Shown here: piece by piece, positions 1 to 8,461 of the stretch
Layout of the letters: each line of letters starts with the position of its first letter
Position numbering within the stretch: the stretch's first letter is position 1
NCBI RefSeq assembly: GCF_040676615.1
Contig: NZ_JBFAPI010000015.1
Location: 131,952-195,951 of the forward strand
Origin: Asanoa sp040676615
Lineage (GTDB): Bacteria > Actinomycetota > Actinomycetes > Mycobacteriales > Micromonosporaceae
Reading direction: 5' to 3'
Length of the DNA stretch: 64,000 nt
Position numbers and translations under genes: made by a program
The notes under the pieces: generated by a model
What the model was told of the DNA's origin: nothing
Databases searched by the model: none
Seen by the model: the letters and a program-made list of their open reading frames with translations, nothing else

Positions 1-777
1 GCATTCCTGCGCCGCGCGCTCACCGAGTGGGCCGCCGAAGAGGGCATGCGCCGGGCCAGCGACAACCCGCCCGTGCCGCCCAACGCGATGCGCACCGTCC
101 GGGTCGCCGAGGGTGCACACGAGTCCGACTGGGCCGAGCGACTAGACAAGGCCGCCCGGGCCGAGACCCACCTGGTCCGCCAGCGGCTGTCCATCGAGCT
201 GGCCAACATCCACCTGCGCTGTGTGCAGGAGATCGTGTTCGGCACCGGCCCGGCCGGCCTGCCCGAGACGCTCGACCGCGAGATGCACGCCCTCTCGCTG
301 CGGGCCGTGGCCGAGTGCGACGCGGCCGTCGACCGCCTACTAACCGACGCCGCCACCCAGGTCTTCGGCGCCCCGCCCGACGAGGGCATCCGGCGCCGGG
401 TGGCGGCCGGAGTGCGGCGCGGGCTCGCCGACGACCGCAACGCCCGTGACCTCGACAAGGTCCTCCTGATCACCAGCACGGCCGGCGTGGCCACGGTCGC
501 CGGCGCCGGCGCGGTCACCGGCCTGGCCGCCTACCCGGTCGAGCCGGGCCGCACGATCCTCCCGTCGGTCGGCGTCGGGCTGGCCGGTGGTTGCTACGGC
601 CAGTGGCGGCTCGCCGGGGCCGCCGACACCAACCGGGCCCGCTCGTGGGCACAACGGTCGATCCGCAGTGTCGAGCTCGAGCTGCTCCGCGAGATCTCCC
701 GCCGGCTCGACGCCACCCACAAGGCCCTGGCCGGGGTGCTGGCCGAAGCCGTCGACCACGGGATCCTGCTGGCCTGA
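1..777 (+). CDS. C-terminal part of an unrecognised membrane-associated protein
   Basis: The reading frame is open from the first base, so the gene begins upstream of the window. About 258 residues are visible. They are helical and Arg/Glu/Ala-rich, with two Gly/Ala-rich hydrophobic stretches at about residues 170-200 of the visible part, which look like a membrane hairpin, followed by another charged helix to the end. This layout recalls the C-terminal half of bacterial dynamin-like GTPases or similar membrane-remodelling proteins, but no GTPase motif falls inside the window, so function is not assigned. It lies 79 bases upstream of clpS on the same strand. The coding assignment is solid; the family is not. 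Confidence 0.6.
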   Translation, partial: AFLRRALTEWAAEEGMRRASDNPPVPPNAMRTVRVAEGAHESDWAERLDKAARAETHLVRQRLSIELANIHLRCVQEIVFGTGPAGLPETLDREMHALSLRAVAECDAAVDRLLTDAATQVFGAPPDEGIRRRVAAGVRRGLADDRNARDLDKVLLITSTAGVATVAGAGAVTGLAAYPVEPGRTILPSVGVGLAGGCYGQWRLAGAADTNRARSWAQRSIRSVELELLREISRRLDATHKALAGVLAEAVDHGILLA

Positions 778-856
778 TCGGGGCCCACGACAGATGAGGG
801 CTAGTGAGGCGCATGTGGCGGTCGTCGGTGCGTCGATTTGCTCGTACGATGGCGGT

Positions 857-1147
857 GTGGCAGCCCCGCAGACGACCCCCGTGCAGTCGCCGGATGTCGA
901 GACCCTGCCGGCGACGGACCGTCCCTGGATCACTGTCGTCCATGACGATCCGGTCAACTTGATGACCTATGTGACCTGGGTCTTCCAGAAGCAGTTCGGC
1001 TACACCCATGACAAGGCCCAGGCGCTGATGCTCGACGTGCACAACAAAGGCCGCGCGGCGGTCTCCGCGGGCGCCCGCGAGCGGATGGAATATGACGCTT
1101 CGTGCCTGCACGGCTACGGCCTCTGGGCGACGGTCGAGCAGCCCTGA
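857..1147 (+). CDS. clpS: ClpS, ATP-dependent Clp protease adaptor
   Basis: ClpS binds the N-terminal domain of ClpA/ClpC and delivers N-end-rule substrates to the ClpP protease in the cytoplasm. The 96-residue product has a disordered N-terminus of about 22 residues and then the ClpS fold, including the stretch VVHDDPVNLMTYV, which carries the substrate-pocket Asp and Asn, followed by KAQALMLDVHNKG. Length is normal for the family. The frame is open far upstream, but GTG at 857 is chosen because the sequence before it has no ClpS character. It ends 3 bases before the DUF2017 gene, an arrangement conserved in actinobacteria. Confidence 0.93.
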   Translation: MAAPQTTPVQSPDVETLPATDRPWITVVHDDPVNLMTYVTWVFQKQFGYTHDKAQALMLDVHNKGRAAVSAGARERMEYDASCLHGYGLWATVEQP

Positions 1148-1150
1148 CCC

Positions 1151-1645
1151 ATGTTTCGCCGGTATGGAGAGCACTGCGTCGCGACCTTCGCGCCCGACGA
1201 GGTCCGCGTGCTGCGCAAGGTCGCGACCGAGGTGGTCGGCCTGCTGACCGACGGCTTCGACCTCGCCGATCCGGTGGTCGACCGGCTGTTCCCCGACATC
1301 TACCCGACCAACGCCGAGGAGTCGGCCGAGTTCCGCCGATTCACCGAGGGCGACCTCAAGACCAGCAAGATCGACTCAGCCGGCGCCATTCTCGCGGCGC
1401 TGCCCAGCAGCTCCGGCGGCGAGGTGCGGCTCGACCCGGAGTCGGCCGAGGCCTGGCTGCGGGCGCTCAACGACGCCCGGCTGGCGATGGGCGTCCGCCT
1501 CGACATCAGCGTCGACACCGACCTGGGTGAGGAACTCGACGACGCGGTGCTGAGCGACCCGTCCTCGTCGCGGGTCTTCCAGCTCTCGGTCTACGCCTAC
1601 CTCGGTTACCTGCAGGAGTCGTTGCTCACCGCGTTGACCGAGTGA
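1151..1645 (+). CDS. DUF2017 family protein
   Basis: This 164-residue cytoplasmic protein matches the actinobacterial DUF2017 family by its N-terminus (MFRRYGEHCVATFAPDEVRVLR), its acidic centre and its genomic position between clpS and the JAMM protease gene. The family has no established biochemical role; its fixed neighbourhood suggests a link to ClpS-dependent proteolysis, which is inference. The ATG at 1151 lies 3 bases after the clpS stop, so the two are probably co-translated. Confidence 0.85.
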   Translation: MFRRYGEHCVATFAPDEVRVLRKVATEVVGLLTDGFDLADPVVDRLFPDIYPTNAEESAEFRRFTEGDLKTSKIDSAGAILAALPSSSGGEVRLDPESAEAWLRALNDARLAMGVRLDISVDTDLGEELDDAVLSDPSSSRVFQLSVYAYLGYLQESLLTALTE

Positions 1646-1732
1646 CCAATAGGCCTGCGCCACCGGCCGGGGCTGGTGGCCGTGACCCCTGCCACGTCCC
1701 GGCACACCGCCCCCAGACGGTAGGATTGTCGG

Positions 1733-2224
1733 GTGCTGAGCATCGACCGGTCGATCATCGACGCGATCATCGCCCACGCACGCCGGGACCATCCCGACGA
1801 GGCGTGCGGCGTCGTCGCGGGCCCGGTCGGCAGCGACACCCCCACGCGCCACATCCCGATGGACAATGCCGCCCGGTCGATGACCTTCTATGAGTTCGAC
1901 TCGATGGAGCAGCTCCGGGTCTGGCGCGAGATGGACGACCGCGACGAGGAGCCGGTGGTCATCTACCACTCGCACACCGCGACCGAGGCCTACCCGTCGC
2001 GCACCGACGTCTCCTTCGCCGGCGAGCCCGGAGCGCACTACCTGCTGGTCTCGACCCGCGAGCCCGACGGCGAGGAGATCCGCTCCTACCGCATCGTCGA
2101 CGGCGTCGTAACCGAAGAGCCGGTCCAGATCGTTGAGCCCAACGTGGACCCGCACGCCGTTCAGTCATACATGTTCGGGCAGAGCCCGACGACGGTCGAC
2201 TACGAGTGTTCGCCCGGCCGCTGA
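1733..2224 (+). CDS. mec: JAMM/MPN+ metalloprotease (Mec+-like)
   Basis: A zinc metalloprotease of the JAB1/MPN/Mov34 family, 163 residues. The motif is intact: Glu23, then His79-Ser80-His81, a ten-residue spacer, and Asp92. In mycobacteria the homologue Mec+ hydrolyses the CysO-cysteine adduct, releasing the newly made cysteine and regenerating the carrier. Here the gene lies directly upstream of cysO and cysM, so the same role is very likely. Because the neighbouring CysO has residues beyond its diglycine, this protease may also have to mature it (inference). The start is GTG at 1733. Confidence 0.9.
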   Translation: MLSIDRSIIDAIIAHARRDHPDEACGVVAGPVGSDTPTRHIPMDNAARSMTFYEFDSMEQLRVWREMDDRDEEPVVIYHSHTATEAYPSRTDVSFAGEPGAHYLLVSTREPDGEEIRSYRIVDGVVTEEPVQIVEPNVDPHAVQSYMFGQSPTTVDYECSPGR

Positions 2225-2274
2225 CCCCCGCTGCCGTTGCGACACACCGTCCTTTTCCGACCGTCGTTCTTCCC

Positions 2275-2279
2275 AGGAG
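2275..2279 (+). promoter_or_regulatory. Ribosome binding site deciding the cysO start
   Basis: AGGAG here is nine bases from ATG 2289 but only three from the in-frame ATG 2283, so translation of cysO most likely begins at 2289. Confidence 0.6.
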
Positions 2280-2288
2280 CAAATGATC

Positions 2289-2615
2289 ATGGCTATCGAG
2301 GTCCGCATCCCCACCATCCTGCGCACCTACACCGGCGGCGCGAAGACCGTCGAGGGCGCGGGCGACACGCTCGCCGCGCTGCTCGCCGATCTCGACAGCC
2401 GGCACTCCGGCCTGCGCGGCCGGCTGGTGACCGAGCAGGGCGGCCTGCACCGCTTCGTCAACATCTACGTCAACGACGAAGACGTCCGCTTCCTCGGCTC
2501 GCTCGACGCCAAGCTGTCCGACGGCGACAACGTGACGATCCTGCCGGCCGTCGCCGGTGGCGCGTTCGGCTTCGCCGCCGCGGCCGCGCTGCTCGGCCGG
2601 TCGACGTCCCGCTGA
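2289..2615 (+). CDS. cysO: CysO, ThiS/MoaD-type sulfur carrier with a C-terminal tail
   Basis: A ubiquitin-fold sulfur carrier, 108 residues, that donates thiocarboxylate sulfur to CysM for cysteine synthesis. The core (IPTILRTYTGG, HRFVNIYVNDEDVRF, VTILPAVAGG) is very close to mycobacterial CysO. Family members normally end at the diglycine whose carboxylate is thiolated. Here Gly90-Gly91 is followed by 17 more residues, AFGFAAAAALLGRSTSR. This tail must be removed, or the protein works differently. AGGAG at 2275-2279 lies nine bases before ATG 2289, so that start is preferred over ATG 2283. Confidence 0.9.
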   Translation: MAIEVRIPTILRTYTGGAKTVEGAGDTLAALLADLDSRHSGLRGRLVTEQGGLHRFVNIYVNDEDVRFLGSLDAKLSDGDNVTILPAVAGGAFGFAAAAALLGRSTSR

Positions 2616-2627
2616 GAGGGCGCCGCC

Positions 2628-3593
2628 ATGTCGCGGTATGACAGCCTGCTCGAAGCCGCCGGCGACACCCCGCTCGTCGGCCTGCCCCGCCTGTCGCCGT
2701 CGGTGCCCGAAGGGGCACCGCCGGTGCGGCTGTGGGCCAAACTCGAAGATCGCAACCCGACCGGCAGCATCAAGGACCGGGCGGCGCTGTTCATGGTCCG
2801 CGAGGCCGAACGCGCCGGCCGGCTCCGCCCGGGCGACACGATCCTGGAGCCGACCAGCGGCAACACCGGCATCTCGCTGGCCATGGTGGCTAAGCTGCGC
2901 GGCTACCGTCTCGTCTGCGTGATGCCGGAGAACGTCTCGACCGAGCGCACCCAGCTTCTCCGGATGTATGGCGCGGAGATCATCTTCTCGCCGGCCGCCG
3001 GCGGCTCCAACCAGGCGGTGGCGACGGCCAAGCAGATCGCGGCCGAACATCCCGACTGGGTGATGCTCTTCCAATACGGCAACCCCGACAACGCCCGCGC
3101 CCACTATGAGACGACGGGCCCAGAGCTGCTGCGCGACCTGCCGACGATCACCCACTTCGTGGCCGGCCTCGGCACCACGGGCACGCTGATGGGCACGGGC
3201 CGCTACCTGCGCGAAAAGGTCCCCGGCATCGAGATCATCGCCGCCGAGCCCCGCTACGGCGAGGTTGTCTATGGGTTGCGCAACATCGACGAGGGCTACG
3301 TGCCGGAACTCTACGACGCCTCGGTGCTGACCCGCCGCTTCTCGGTCGGCACCCGGGACGCGGTCCTGCGTACCCGCCAACTGGTCGAGGTCGAAGGCAT
3401 CTTCGCCGGCTTCTCCAGCGGCGCGATCCTGCACGCCGCCCTGGCCGTCGCGCACCAGGCGGTCAAGGACGGCATCCGCGCCGACGTCGCCTTCGTCGTC
3501 GCCGACGGCGGCTGGAAATACCTGTCGACGGGCGCCTACGGCGGCACTCTCGCGGAGGCCGAAGAAGCGCTCGACGGGCAGCTCTGGGCATAG
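2628..3593 (+). CDS. cysM: CysM, O-phosphoserine-type cysteine synthase
   Basis: A fold-type II PLP enzyme that in actinobacteria condenses O-phosphoserine with CysO-thiocarboxylate. The PLP lysine is Lys49 in NPTGSIKDRAA; the phosphate loop is PTSGNTGIS; the conserved GTTGTLMGTGRY stretch follows. The C-terminus ends in DGQLWA, like the mobile tail of M. tuberculosis CysM that closes the active site. Length, 321 residues, is typical. It follows cysO by 12 bases and completes the mec-cysO-cysM pathway unit. In other actinobacteria a rhomboid gene and murI usually come next; neither is present here. Confidence 0.95.
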   Translation: MSRYDSLLEAAGDTPLVGLPRLSPSVPEGAPPVRLWAKLEDRNPTGSIKDRAALFMVREAERAGRLRPGDTILEPTSGNTGISLAMVAKLRGYRLVCVMPENVSTERTQLLRMYGAEIIFSPAAGGSNQAVATAKQIAAEHPDWVMLFQYGNPDNARAHYETTGPELLRDLPTITHFVAGLGTTGTLMGTGRYLREKVPGIEIIAAEPRYGEVVYGLRNIDEGYVPELYDASVLTRRFSVGTRDAVLRTRQLVEVEGIFAGFSSGAILHAALAVAHQAVKDGIRADVAFVVADGGWKYLSTGAYGGTLAEAEEALDGQLWA

Positions 3594-3626
3594 CGAACAG
3601 CATTTCCCGGGTCCGCTTCAGCGGCT

Positions 3627-3669
3627 GACCGTCGCTCCCGCCGGGGACCGCTCGCTGCGCTTCGCTGCC
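3627..3669. repeat. Dispersed repeat, copy 1
   Basis: The reverse complement of this 43-base stretch is nearly identical to 9846-9889; both contain GGCGGGAGCGACGGTC and a GCAGCG/GAGCG-rich flank. Copy 1 lies just after cysM and copy 2 just after rdgB, in opposite orientation, so this looks like a short intergenic repeat that settles at gene 3' ends. Confidence 0.65.
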
Positions 3670-3697
3670 AGGTCCGCGGTGGTCGGGCTTTTCTTTT

Positions 3698-3747
3698 CGC
3701 CGCGCATCCACAAAGGCCTCTCGTAATGCCTTTGTGGATGCGCGGCG
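3698..3747. terminator. Perfect 20-bp inverted repeat between convergent genes
   Basis: The arms at 3698-3717 and 3728-3747 are exact reverse complements with a 10-base loop. The hairpin lies between cysM (+) and the convergent gene at 3785-5035 (-). No T tract follows in either direction, so it fits an intrinsic terminator lacking a U tail, which is common in actinomycetes. A protein-binding palindrome is the alternative. Confidence 0.7.
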
Positions 3748-3784
3748 ATAGCCCTCTCTGCGCCCGGCCGCCCCCGGGGTCCCG

Positions 3785-5035
3785 CTAAAGGGCGATGATC
3801 GTCAGGGCGATAGCCACGGCCAGCGGGATGGTGGCGAATGCGAGCATCATCCAGGGCGCGTAACGGCGTTGGATGGTGACGAACGCGCCCACCGTCAGCA
3901 GCACGCCGAGCAGGCCGGTGCCGATCAGGGCCGGTTGATACCAGACCGGCGCCAGGCCGCCGATGATCGCGAGCAGGCCGCGGATGCCGACGCCGACGCC
4001 GGCCAGGGCCAGCGCCGTGCCCCAGGCGACGATGCCGAGCATGTGGCCGCCCTCGGGAGTGGGGCGGGTGTCCGAGTGGACCAGGTCGCCCAGGCGGAAG
4101 ATGCCGCTCTGCGCCGCCGCGGCGTGCTTGGCCTTGTTGACGCTCAGCCGCGTGGGCAGCCGTTCCGCGCTGACCTCGCCGGCGTTCGCCGGCGCCTGCC
4201 CATCGGGGGAGACGCCGCGCGCGGGTGCCGGCGCCGTGCCCGTCGCGACGGCGTCGGCGGTCGCGCCGACCCCAATGCGTCCAGGCGCCGTGCCTGTCGC
4301 GACCGCGTCGGCGGTCGTGCCGATCCCGACACGTCCCGGCGCCGTGCCTGTCGCGACGGCGTCGGCGGTCGCGCCGATCCCGACACGTCCCGGCGCCGTG
4401 CCTGTCGCGACCGCGTCGGCGGTCGCGCCGACCCCGGCGCGTCCCGGCGCCGTCGTCTCCGGGCCGGCCACGGTGTCGAGCCCGGTGATCACCGGGGTGT
4501 CGGGCGTAGCTGTGCTGCGCTCGGTGGTCCCCATGCCGGCGCCGCTGCTCCACCCCGCGGTCCCGGTCGCGGTCCCGGCGCCGGTGCCGCTGCTCCAGCC
4601 CGTGGTCTCCGTCTCGGTCCCGCCGCCCGTGTCGCCGGTCCAGGTGCCGCTCCCGGTTTCGGGTCGGTTCCGTGTCCCAGTGCCGGTGGTGGCGCCGTTG
4701 CCGGCGTCGATCCCGGAGCCGGGCCGGCCCCAGCCCGCCGCGTCGGACCCGGTCCGGGTGCCGGACCCGGTCGCGCTCCGCACGTCAGACCCGGTTCCGA
4801 ACCCCGCGTCGGGCCCGGGCCCGGGCCCGGCTTCGGTTCCGGGTTGGCTCGGGGCCGGGTTTGGTCCGGTCGGGGGGACGATCGGCCGGACGAGGTCGCC
4901 GTCGTCCGCGGCCGGGTCGGCGATCACGCCTGCGCCGCCCGCCGCCTCTCGGCCCTTCGCGTGTCGGGGTGACGTGGACTCCGTCTTGGTCGTGTCTGGT
5001 TTGTCGGTCGAAGGGGTCTCTGCCTGGCTCGACAC
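3785..5035 (-). CDS. Repeat-rich membrane protein of unknown function
   Basis: A 416-residue protein in two parts. Residues 1 to about 280 are a low-complexity Gly/Thr/Ala/Pro region that includes four near-identical 18-residue units (consensus PGRVGIGATADAVATGTA). The last about 130 residues carry a short basic segment and four hydrophobic helices, consistent with a polytopic membrane domain ending right at the C-terminus. The start is GTG at 5035. The gene occupies the position where murI and rhomboid genes are usual in this syntenic block. No family is recognised. The coding frame is supported by the repeats keeping phase and by the clean transmembrane segments. Confidence 0.7.
   Translation of the reverse strand: MSSQAETPSTDKPDTTKTESTSPRHAKGREAAGGAGVIADPAADDGDLVRPIVPPTGPNPAPSQPGTEAGPGPGPDAGFGTGSDVRSATGSGTRTGSDAAGWGRPGSGIDAGNGATTGTGTRNRPETGSGTWTGDTGGGTETETTGWSSGTGAGTATGTAGWSSGAGMGTTERSTATPDTPVITGLDTVAGPETTAPGRAGVGATADAVATGTAPGRVGIGATADAVATGTAPGRVGIGTTADAVATGTAPGRIGVGATADAVATGTAPAPARGVSPDGQAPANAGEVSAERLPTRLSVNKAKHAAAAQSGIFRLGDLVHSDTRPTPEGGHMLGIVAWGTALALAGVGVGIRGLLAIIGGLAPVWYQPALIGTGLLGVLLTVGAFVTIQRRYAPWMMLAFATIPLAVAIALTIIAL
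4233..4448 (-). repeat. Four tandem 54-bp coding repeats
   Basis: Units start at 4233, 4287, 4341 and 4395, each exactly 54 bases, differing by a few substitutions that mostly give conservative changes (Val/Ile, Ala/Thr). They encode 18-residue units in the low-complexity half of the membrane protein. Exact unit length and high identity point to recent expansion, and copy number may vary between strains. Confidence 0.9.
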
Positions 5036-5321
5036 ACGTCACCGTCCCGCGCCTCCGTCGGCCCGTCGCCTCCCGACGGGCCCGCCACGTGTTCAACGTC
5101 AGAATGTGACTACGCGTAACGGCATGATCTCCAACCGCGATCATCCGGGATTGGTGGAAAGGTCCCGACGCTGCGGTGTCACCTTCGCGACAAGTTCGAT
5201 CAGTTCTTTCATGACGATCCGGGCCACGGCGTAGGCTGCGCAGCGTGACAATCTCGTCGACCCCGATCTTGCGCCTCCGAATGGTCGGCGGGCCTGTCCA
5301 GCACGTCCCGGGAACGTCCGG

Positions 5322-6071
5322 ATGCGCCTGACGATTCTCGGCTGTGCCGGCAGTTTTCCCGGCCCCGAGTCGGCGTGTTCGGCATACCTGGTCGAGGCCG
5401 ACGATTTTCGTCTTCTGGTCGACTTCGGCACCGGTTCGCTTTCCGCGCTGCAGCGCTACGCGAGCCTGCACGGCATCGACGCCATCCTGCTGACGCATTT
5501 GCACTGTGACCACATGTCCGATGCGTGCGACTACATCGTGGTCCGCCGATACGCGCCCGAGGGCGGCTACCCGCCGATCCCGGTCTACGCGCCCGCCGGC
5601 GCCCCGGCCCGGATCGCCTCCGCCTACAACAACGAGGTCGACGACCCGCTCGACGACGTCTACACCTTCTACGGCCTGCAGCCCGGCTCGTTCCCGATCG
5701 GCCCGTTCCAGGTCGTCGTCGATCGGGTCAACCACCCGGTCGAAACCTACGGCGTACGGATCGAGCACGAGGGCCGCGTCCTGGCCTACTCGTCCGACAG
5801 CGCCACCTGCGACGCGCTGCTGCGCCTGGCACACGGCGCCGACGTGTTCCTGTGCGAGGCCAGCTATCTCGACGGCGCCGACAACCCGCCCGACATCCAC
5901 CTGACCGGCGGCGAGGCCGGCGAGATCGCGACCAAGGCCGGCGTCGGCCGATTGCTGCTCACCCACCTGGTGACGGCGTGGGGCAGCGAGGCGGTCACGT
6001 TCGAGGCGGCCACGGCGACGTACGCCGGTCCCATGGAGATCGTCCGCCCCGGCGCGCGTTACGAGATCTGA
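5322..6071 (+). CDS. Metallo-beta-lactamase-fold hydrolase, Rv1339-like
   Basis: A 249-residue enzyme with the metal motif HLHCDH, a further Asp in AYSSDS, and histidines in the segments IHLTGG and LLTHLV. Sequence features and position (after cysM, before rph-rdgB) match M. tuberculosis Rv1339, reported as an atypical class II cAMP phosphodiesterase related to the RNase Z fold. Cyclic-nucleotide hydrolysis is therefore the best guess, by homology only. The 286 bases between it and the divergent membrane protein gene (5036-5321) hold the promoters of both; no other gene was seen there. Confidence 0.85.
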   Translation: MRLTILGCAGSFPGPESACSAYLVEADDFRLLVDFGTGSLSALQRYASLHGIDAILLTHLHCDHMSDACDYIVVRRYAPEGGYPPIPVYAPAGAPARIASAYNNEVDDPLDDVYTFYGLQPGSFPIGPFQVVVDRVNHPVETYGVRIEHEGRVLAYSSDSATCDALLRLAHGADVFLCEASYLDGADNPPDIHLTGGEAGEIATKAGVGRLLLTHLVTAWGSEAVTFEAATATYAGPMEIVRPGARYEI

Positions 6072-6145
6072 CCCTTCAGGCACTGTTCGCCGGCCCGACA
6101 ACCGGCTGTCGCTCCCCGCACCGCACCGGCACAGACCGTGTGGCC

Positions 6146-7291
6146 ATGCGTATCGCGCTCATCACGGAGTCCTTCCCGCCGGATGTCAACGGCGTAGCGA
6201 ACTCCGTCGTCCGCGTCGCCGAGCACCTGGTCGCCCGCGGCCACCAGCCGATGGTGATCGCTCCCGCACCGTCGTCGTCGGCGCGGGGCGTGACCGGCGT
6301 CCGGGACTACCCGGTGGTTCGCATACCGAGCGTTCCGCTGCCCCGCTACCGTGGTTTCCGGTTCGGCATGCCCAGCGCCCGGCTCACCGACGCGCTGATC
6401 GCGCACGCGCCGGACGTCGTACACCTGGCGAGTCCGTTCTTCCTCGGTGCCCGCGGTATCGCGCTGGCCAACCAGCGCAACCTGCCGACCGTCGCGGTCT
6501 ACCAGACCGACATCGCGGCGTTCCTGCGCAACTACCGGCTCGCCTGGGGCGAGGACATCACCTGGCACTGGCTCCGCACGATCCACAACGGCGCCGACCG
6601 CACGCTCGCGCCGTCGTCGACCGCCGCCGACGACCTGGCCGCGCAGGGCATTCACCGGGTGCACCGGTGGGGGCGCGGCGTCGACACGGCGCGGTTCGCC
6701 CCCGGCAAGCGCAGCGCCGCGGTGCGTCGCGCGCTCGCACCCAACGGCGAAATGCTCATCGGGTACGTCGGTCGCCTGGCCGCCGAGAAACGGCTGGACC
6801 TGCTGGCTCCGGCGGCCCGGATCCCCGGCGTGCGACTGGTCGTGGTCGGCGACGGCCCGGGACGCAGGGACGCCGAGAAGGCGCTGCCCGGTGCGGTCTT
6901 CCTCGGCCAGCGCGGCGGCGACCAACTCGCCCGGATCTACGCCAGCCTCGACGTGTTCGTGCATGCCGGCCCGCACGAGACGTTCTGCCAGAGCGTCCAG
7001 GAGGCGATGGCCAGCGGGGTGCCGGTCGTCGCGCCGGCCGCCGGCGGGCCGCTCGACCTCGTCCGCGCCGGGCTGACCGGCACGCTGGTGCCGCCGGGCG
7101 ACGGGCCTGCCATCGCCGGCGCAGTCGCCGAGTTGATCGCCGAGCCGGAGCTGCGCCAGCGCTACGGCCTGGCCGCCCGCGACGCGGTCGCCGGGCGCAC
7201 CTGGGCGGCGATCGGCGACGAGCTGATAGCGCACTACGCGGCGGTGCTCCGCGGGCGGGCGGTCCGGCCCCGGCTGGCCGTCGCGGCATGA
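6146..7291 (+). CDS. GT4 glycosyltransferase, MgtA/PimB-like
   Basis: A 381-residue GT-B glycosyltransferase. The N-terminal motif ITESFPPDVNGVANSV and the nucleotide-sugar-binding stretch HETFCQSVQEAMASG match GDP-mannose-dependent alpha-mannosyltransferases of the MgtA/PimB type. These act at the inner face of the cytoplasmic membrane on glycolipid acceptors. Donor and acceptor are inferred. GTG 6140 is an in-frame alternative start; ATG 6146 gives the usual family N-terminus. Its stop overlaps the next glycosyltransferase by 4 bases (ATGA), so the two are translationally coupled. Confidence 0.85.
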   Translation: MRIALITESFPPDVNGVANSVVRVAEHLVARGHQPMVIAPAPSSSARGVTGVRDYPVVRIPSVPLPRYRGFRFGMPSARLTDALIAHAPDVVHLASPFFLGARGIALANQRNLPTVAVYQTDIAAFLRNYRLAWGEDITWHWLRTIHNGADRTLAPSSTAADDLAAQGIHRVHRWGRGVDTARFAPGKRSAAVRRALAPNGEMLIGYVGRLAAEKRLDLLAPAARIPGVRLVVVGDGPGRRDAEKALPGAVFLGQRGGDQLARIYASLDVFVHAGPHETFCQSVQEAMASGVPVVAPAAGGPLDLVRAGLTGTLVPPGDGPAIAGAVAELIAEPELRQRYGLAARDAVAGRTWAAIGDELIAHYAAVLRGRAVRPRLAVAA

Positions 7292-8451
7292 GCTCAGGCG
7301 CGTCGGGGCTGCGGATCGTGCGGCTCGCGAACTTCATCATGCCCAGGTCCGGTGGCCTGCGGACGGCGCTGCGCAGCCTCGGCAGCGGGTATCTCGCCAA
7401 CGGGCACCAGCCGATCCTGGTGACGCCCGGCGAGCGCTACGCCGACGAGTCGACCGACCAGGGCCGGGTGATCACGTTGCCCGGACCGATGGTGCCGTTG
7501 ACCGGCGGCTACCGGGTGCTGGTCGGCCGCCGCCCGCTGGCCCGGCTGCTCGACAGCCTGGCGCCGGACCGGCTGGAGGTCTCCGACCGCACGACGCTGC
7601 GCTGGACCGGGCACTGGGCCAGGTCCGCCGGCGTGCCGAGCGTGATGGTCTCGCACGAGAGCCTGGCCGGGCTGCTGCGCATCTCGGGGTTGCCGGCCGG
7701 GGCGGGCCGGCGGGCGGCGGATGCGCTGAACGCGCGCAGTGCGGCCGCGTACGACACGATCGTCTGCACGACCGGGTGGGCGGCCGAGGAGTTCGTCCGG
7801 ATCGGCGTGCCGGTGCGCCGGGCGCCGCTCGGCGTCGACCTCGAGACCTTCCATCCGGGGCGGCACGACCCGCTGGTGCGGGCCCGGTATGTCTCCTCGG
7901 CCGAGGTGCTGCTGGTGACCTGCACCCGGCTGTCGCCGGAGAAGAAGCCGGAGTTGGCCGTCGACGCGCTGGCCGCCCTGGTGAGGGCGGGGGTGCCGGC
8001 GCGGCTCGTGGTGCTCGGCGACGGACCCCGGCGGGCGGCCCTGGCGGAGCGGGCGGCCCGGTTGCCGGTTACGTTCGCCGGATTCCTGCCCGACCAGGGT
8101 GCGGTGGCGGGATTGCTGGCGAGCGCCGACGTGGTGATCGCGCCGGGTCCGGTGGAAACCTTCGGCCTGGCGGCGCTGGAGGCGCTGGCCTGCGGCACGC
8201 CGGTGGTGGTCAACGCCGCGAGCGCGCTGCCGGAGGTGGTCGGGACCGCGGGCGCGGCGGCACCGGGAACCGGCCCGGAGATAGCGGCCGCCGTATCCGG
8301 ATTGCTCGCTCTCGACGAGGGTTTCCGCCGGTCAAGGGCCCGTGCTCGGGCCGAGGAGTTCAGCTGGCCGGCGGCGACCGCGCGGTTCCTGGGAGCGCAC
8401 CGGGCGGCGGTGACAGCGGGGCGCGCGCGGGCCGACATGGAGGCGGCCTAG
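7288..8451 (+). CDS. GT4 glycosyltransferase
   Basis: A second GT-B enzyme, 387 residues, related to but clearly different from its neighbour. Family signs are RIVRLANFIMPRSGGLRT at the N-terminus, TRLSPEKKPELAVDA at the start of the C-terminal domain, and the donor-site stretch GPVETFGLAALEALACG. It begins inside the stop of the preceding gene and ends 10 bases before rph. Two coupled GT4 genes suggest sequential sugar additions to one acceptor, perhaps a phosphatidylinositol mannoside or glycolipid (inference). Confidence 0.82.
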   Translation: MSSGASGLRIVRLANFIMPRSGGLRTALRSLGSGYLANGHQPILVTPGERYADESTDQGRVITLPGPMVPLTGGYRVLVGRRPLARLLDSLAPDRLEVSDRTTLRWTGHWARSAGVPSVMVSHESLAGLLRISGLPAGAGRRAADALNARSAAAYDTIVCTTGWAAEEFVRIGVPVRRAPLGVDLETFHPGRHDPLVRARYVSSAEVLLVTCTRLSPEKKPELAVDALAALVRAGVPARLVVLGDGPRRAALAERAARLPVTFAGFLPDQGAVAGLLASADVVIAPGPVETFGLAALEALACGTPVVVNAASALPEVVGTAGAAAPGTGPEIAAAVSGLLALDEGFRRSRARARAEEFSWPAATARFLGAHRAAVTAGRARADMEAA

Positions 8452-8461
8452 GCTGGCCCCC

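Noticed and set aside
3698..3747. Insertion-sequence end or attachment site
   Set aside because: A single perfect hairpin with no second copy, no target duplication and no integrase or transposase nearby.
3618..4553. A 311-codon minus-strand frame rich in Arg, His and Asp
   Set aside because: It is the shifted frame of the repeat-rich membrane protein and runs through its 54-bp repeats; composition is that of a GC-rich shadow frame.
3869..5234. Two long plus-strand frames antisense to the repeat protein
   Set aside because: They lack membrane or domain features and are explained by GC-skewed codons of the minus-strand gene.
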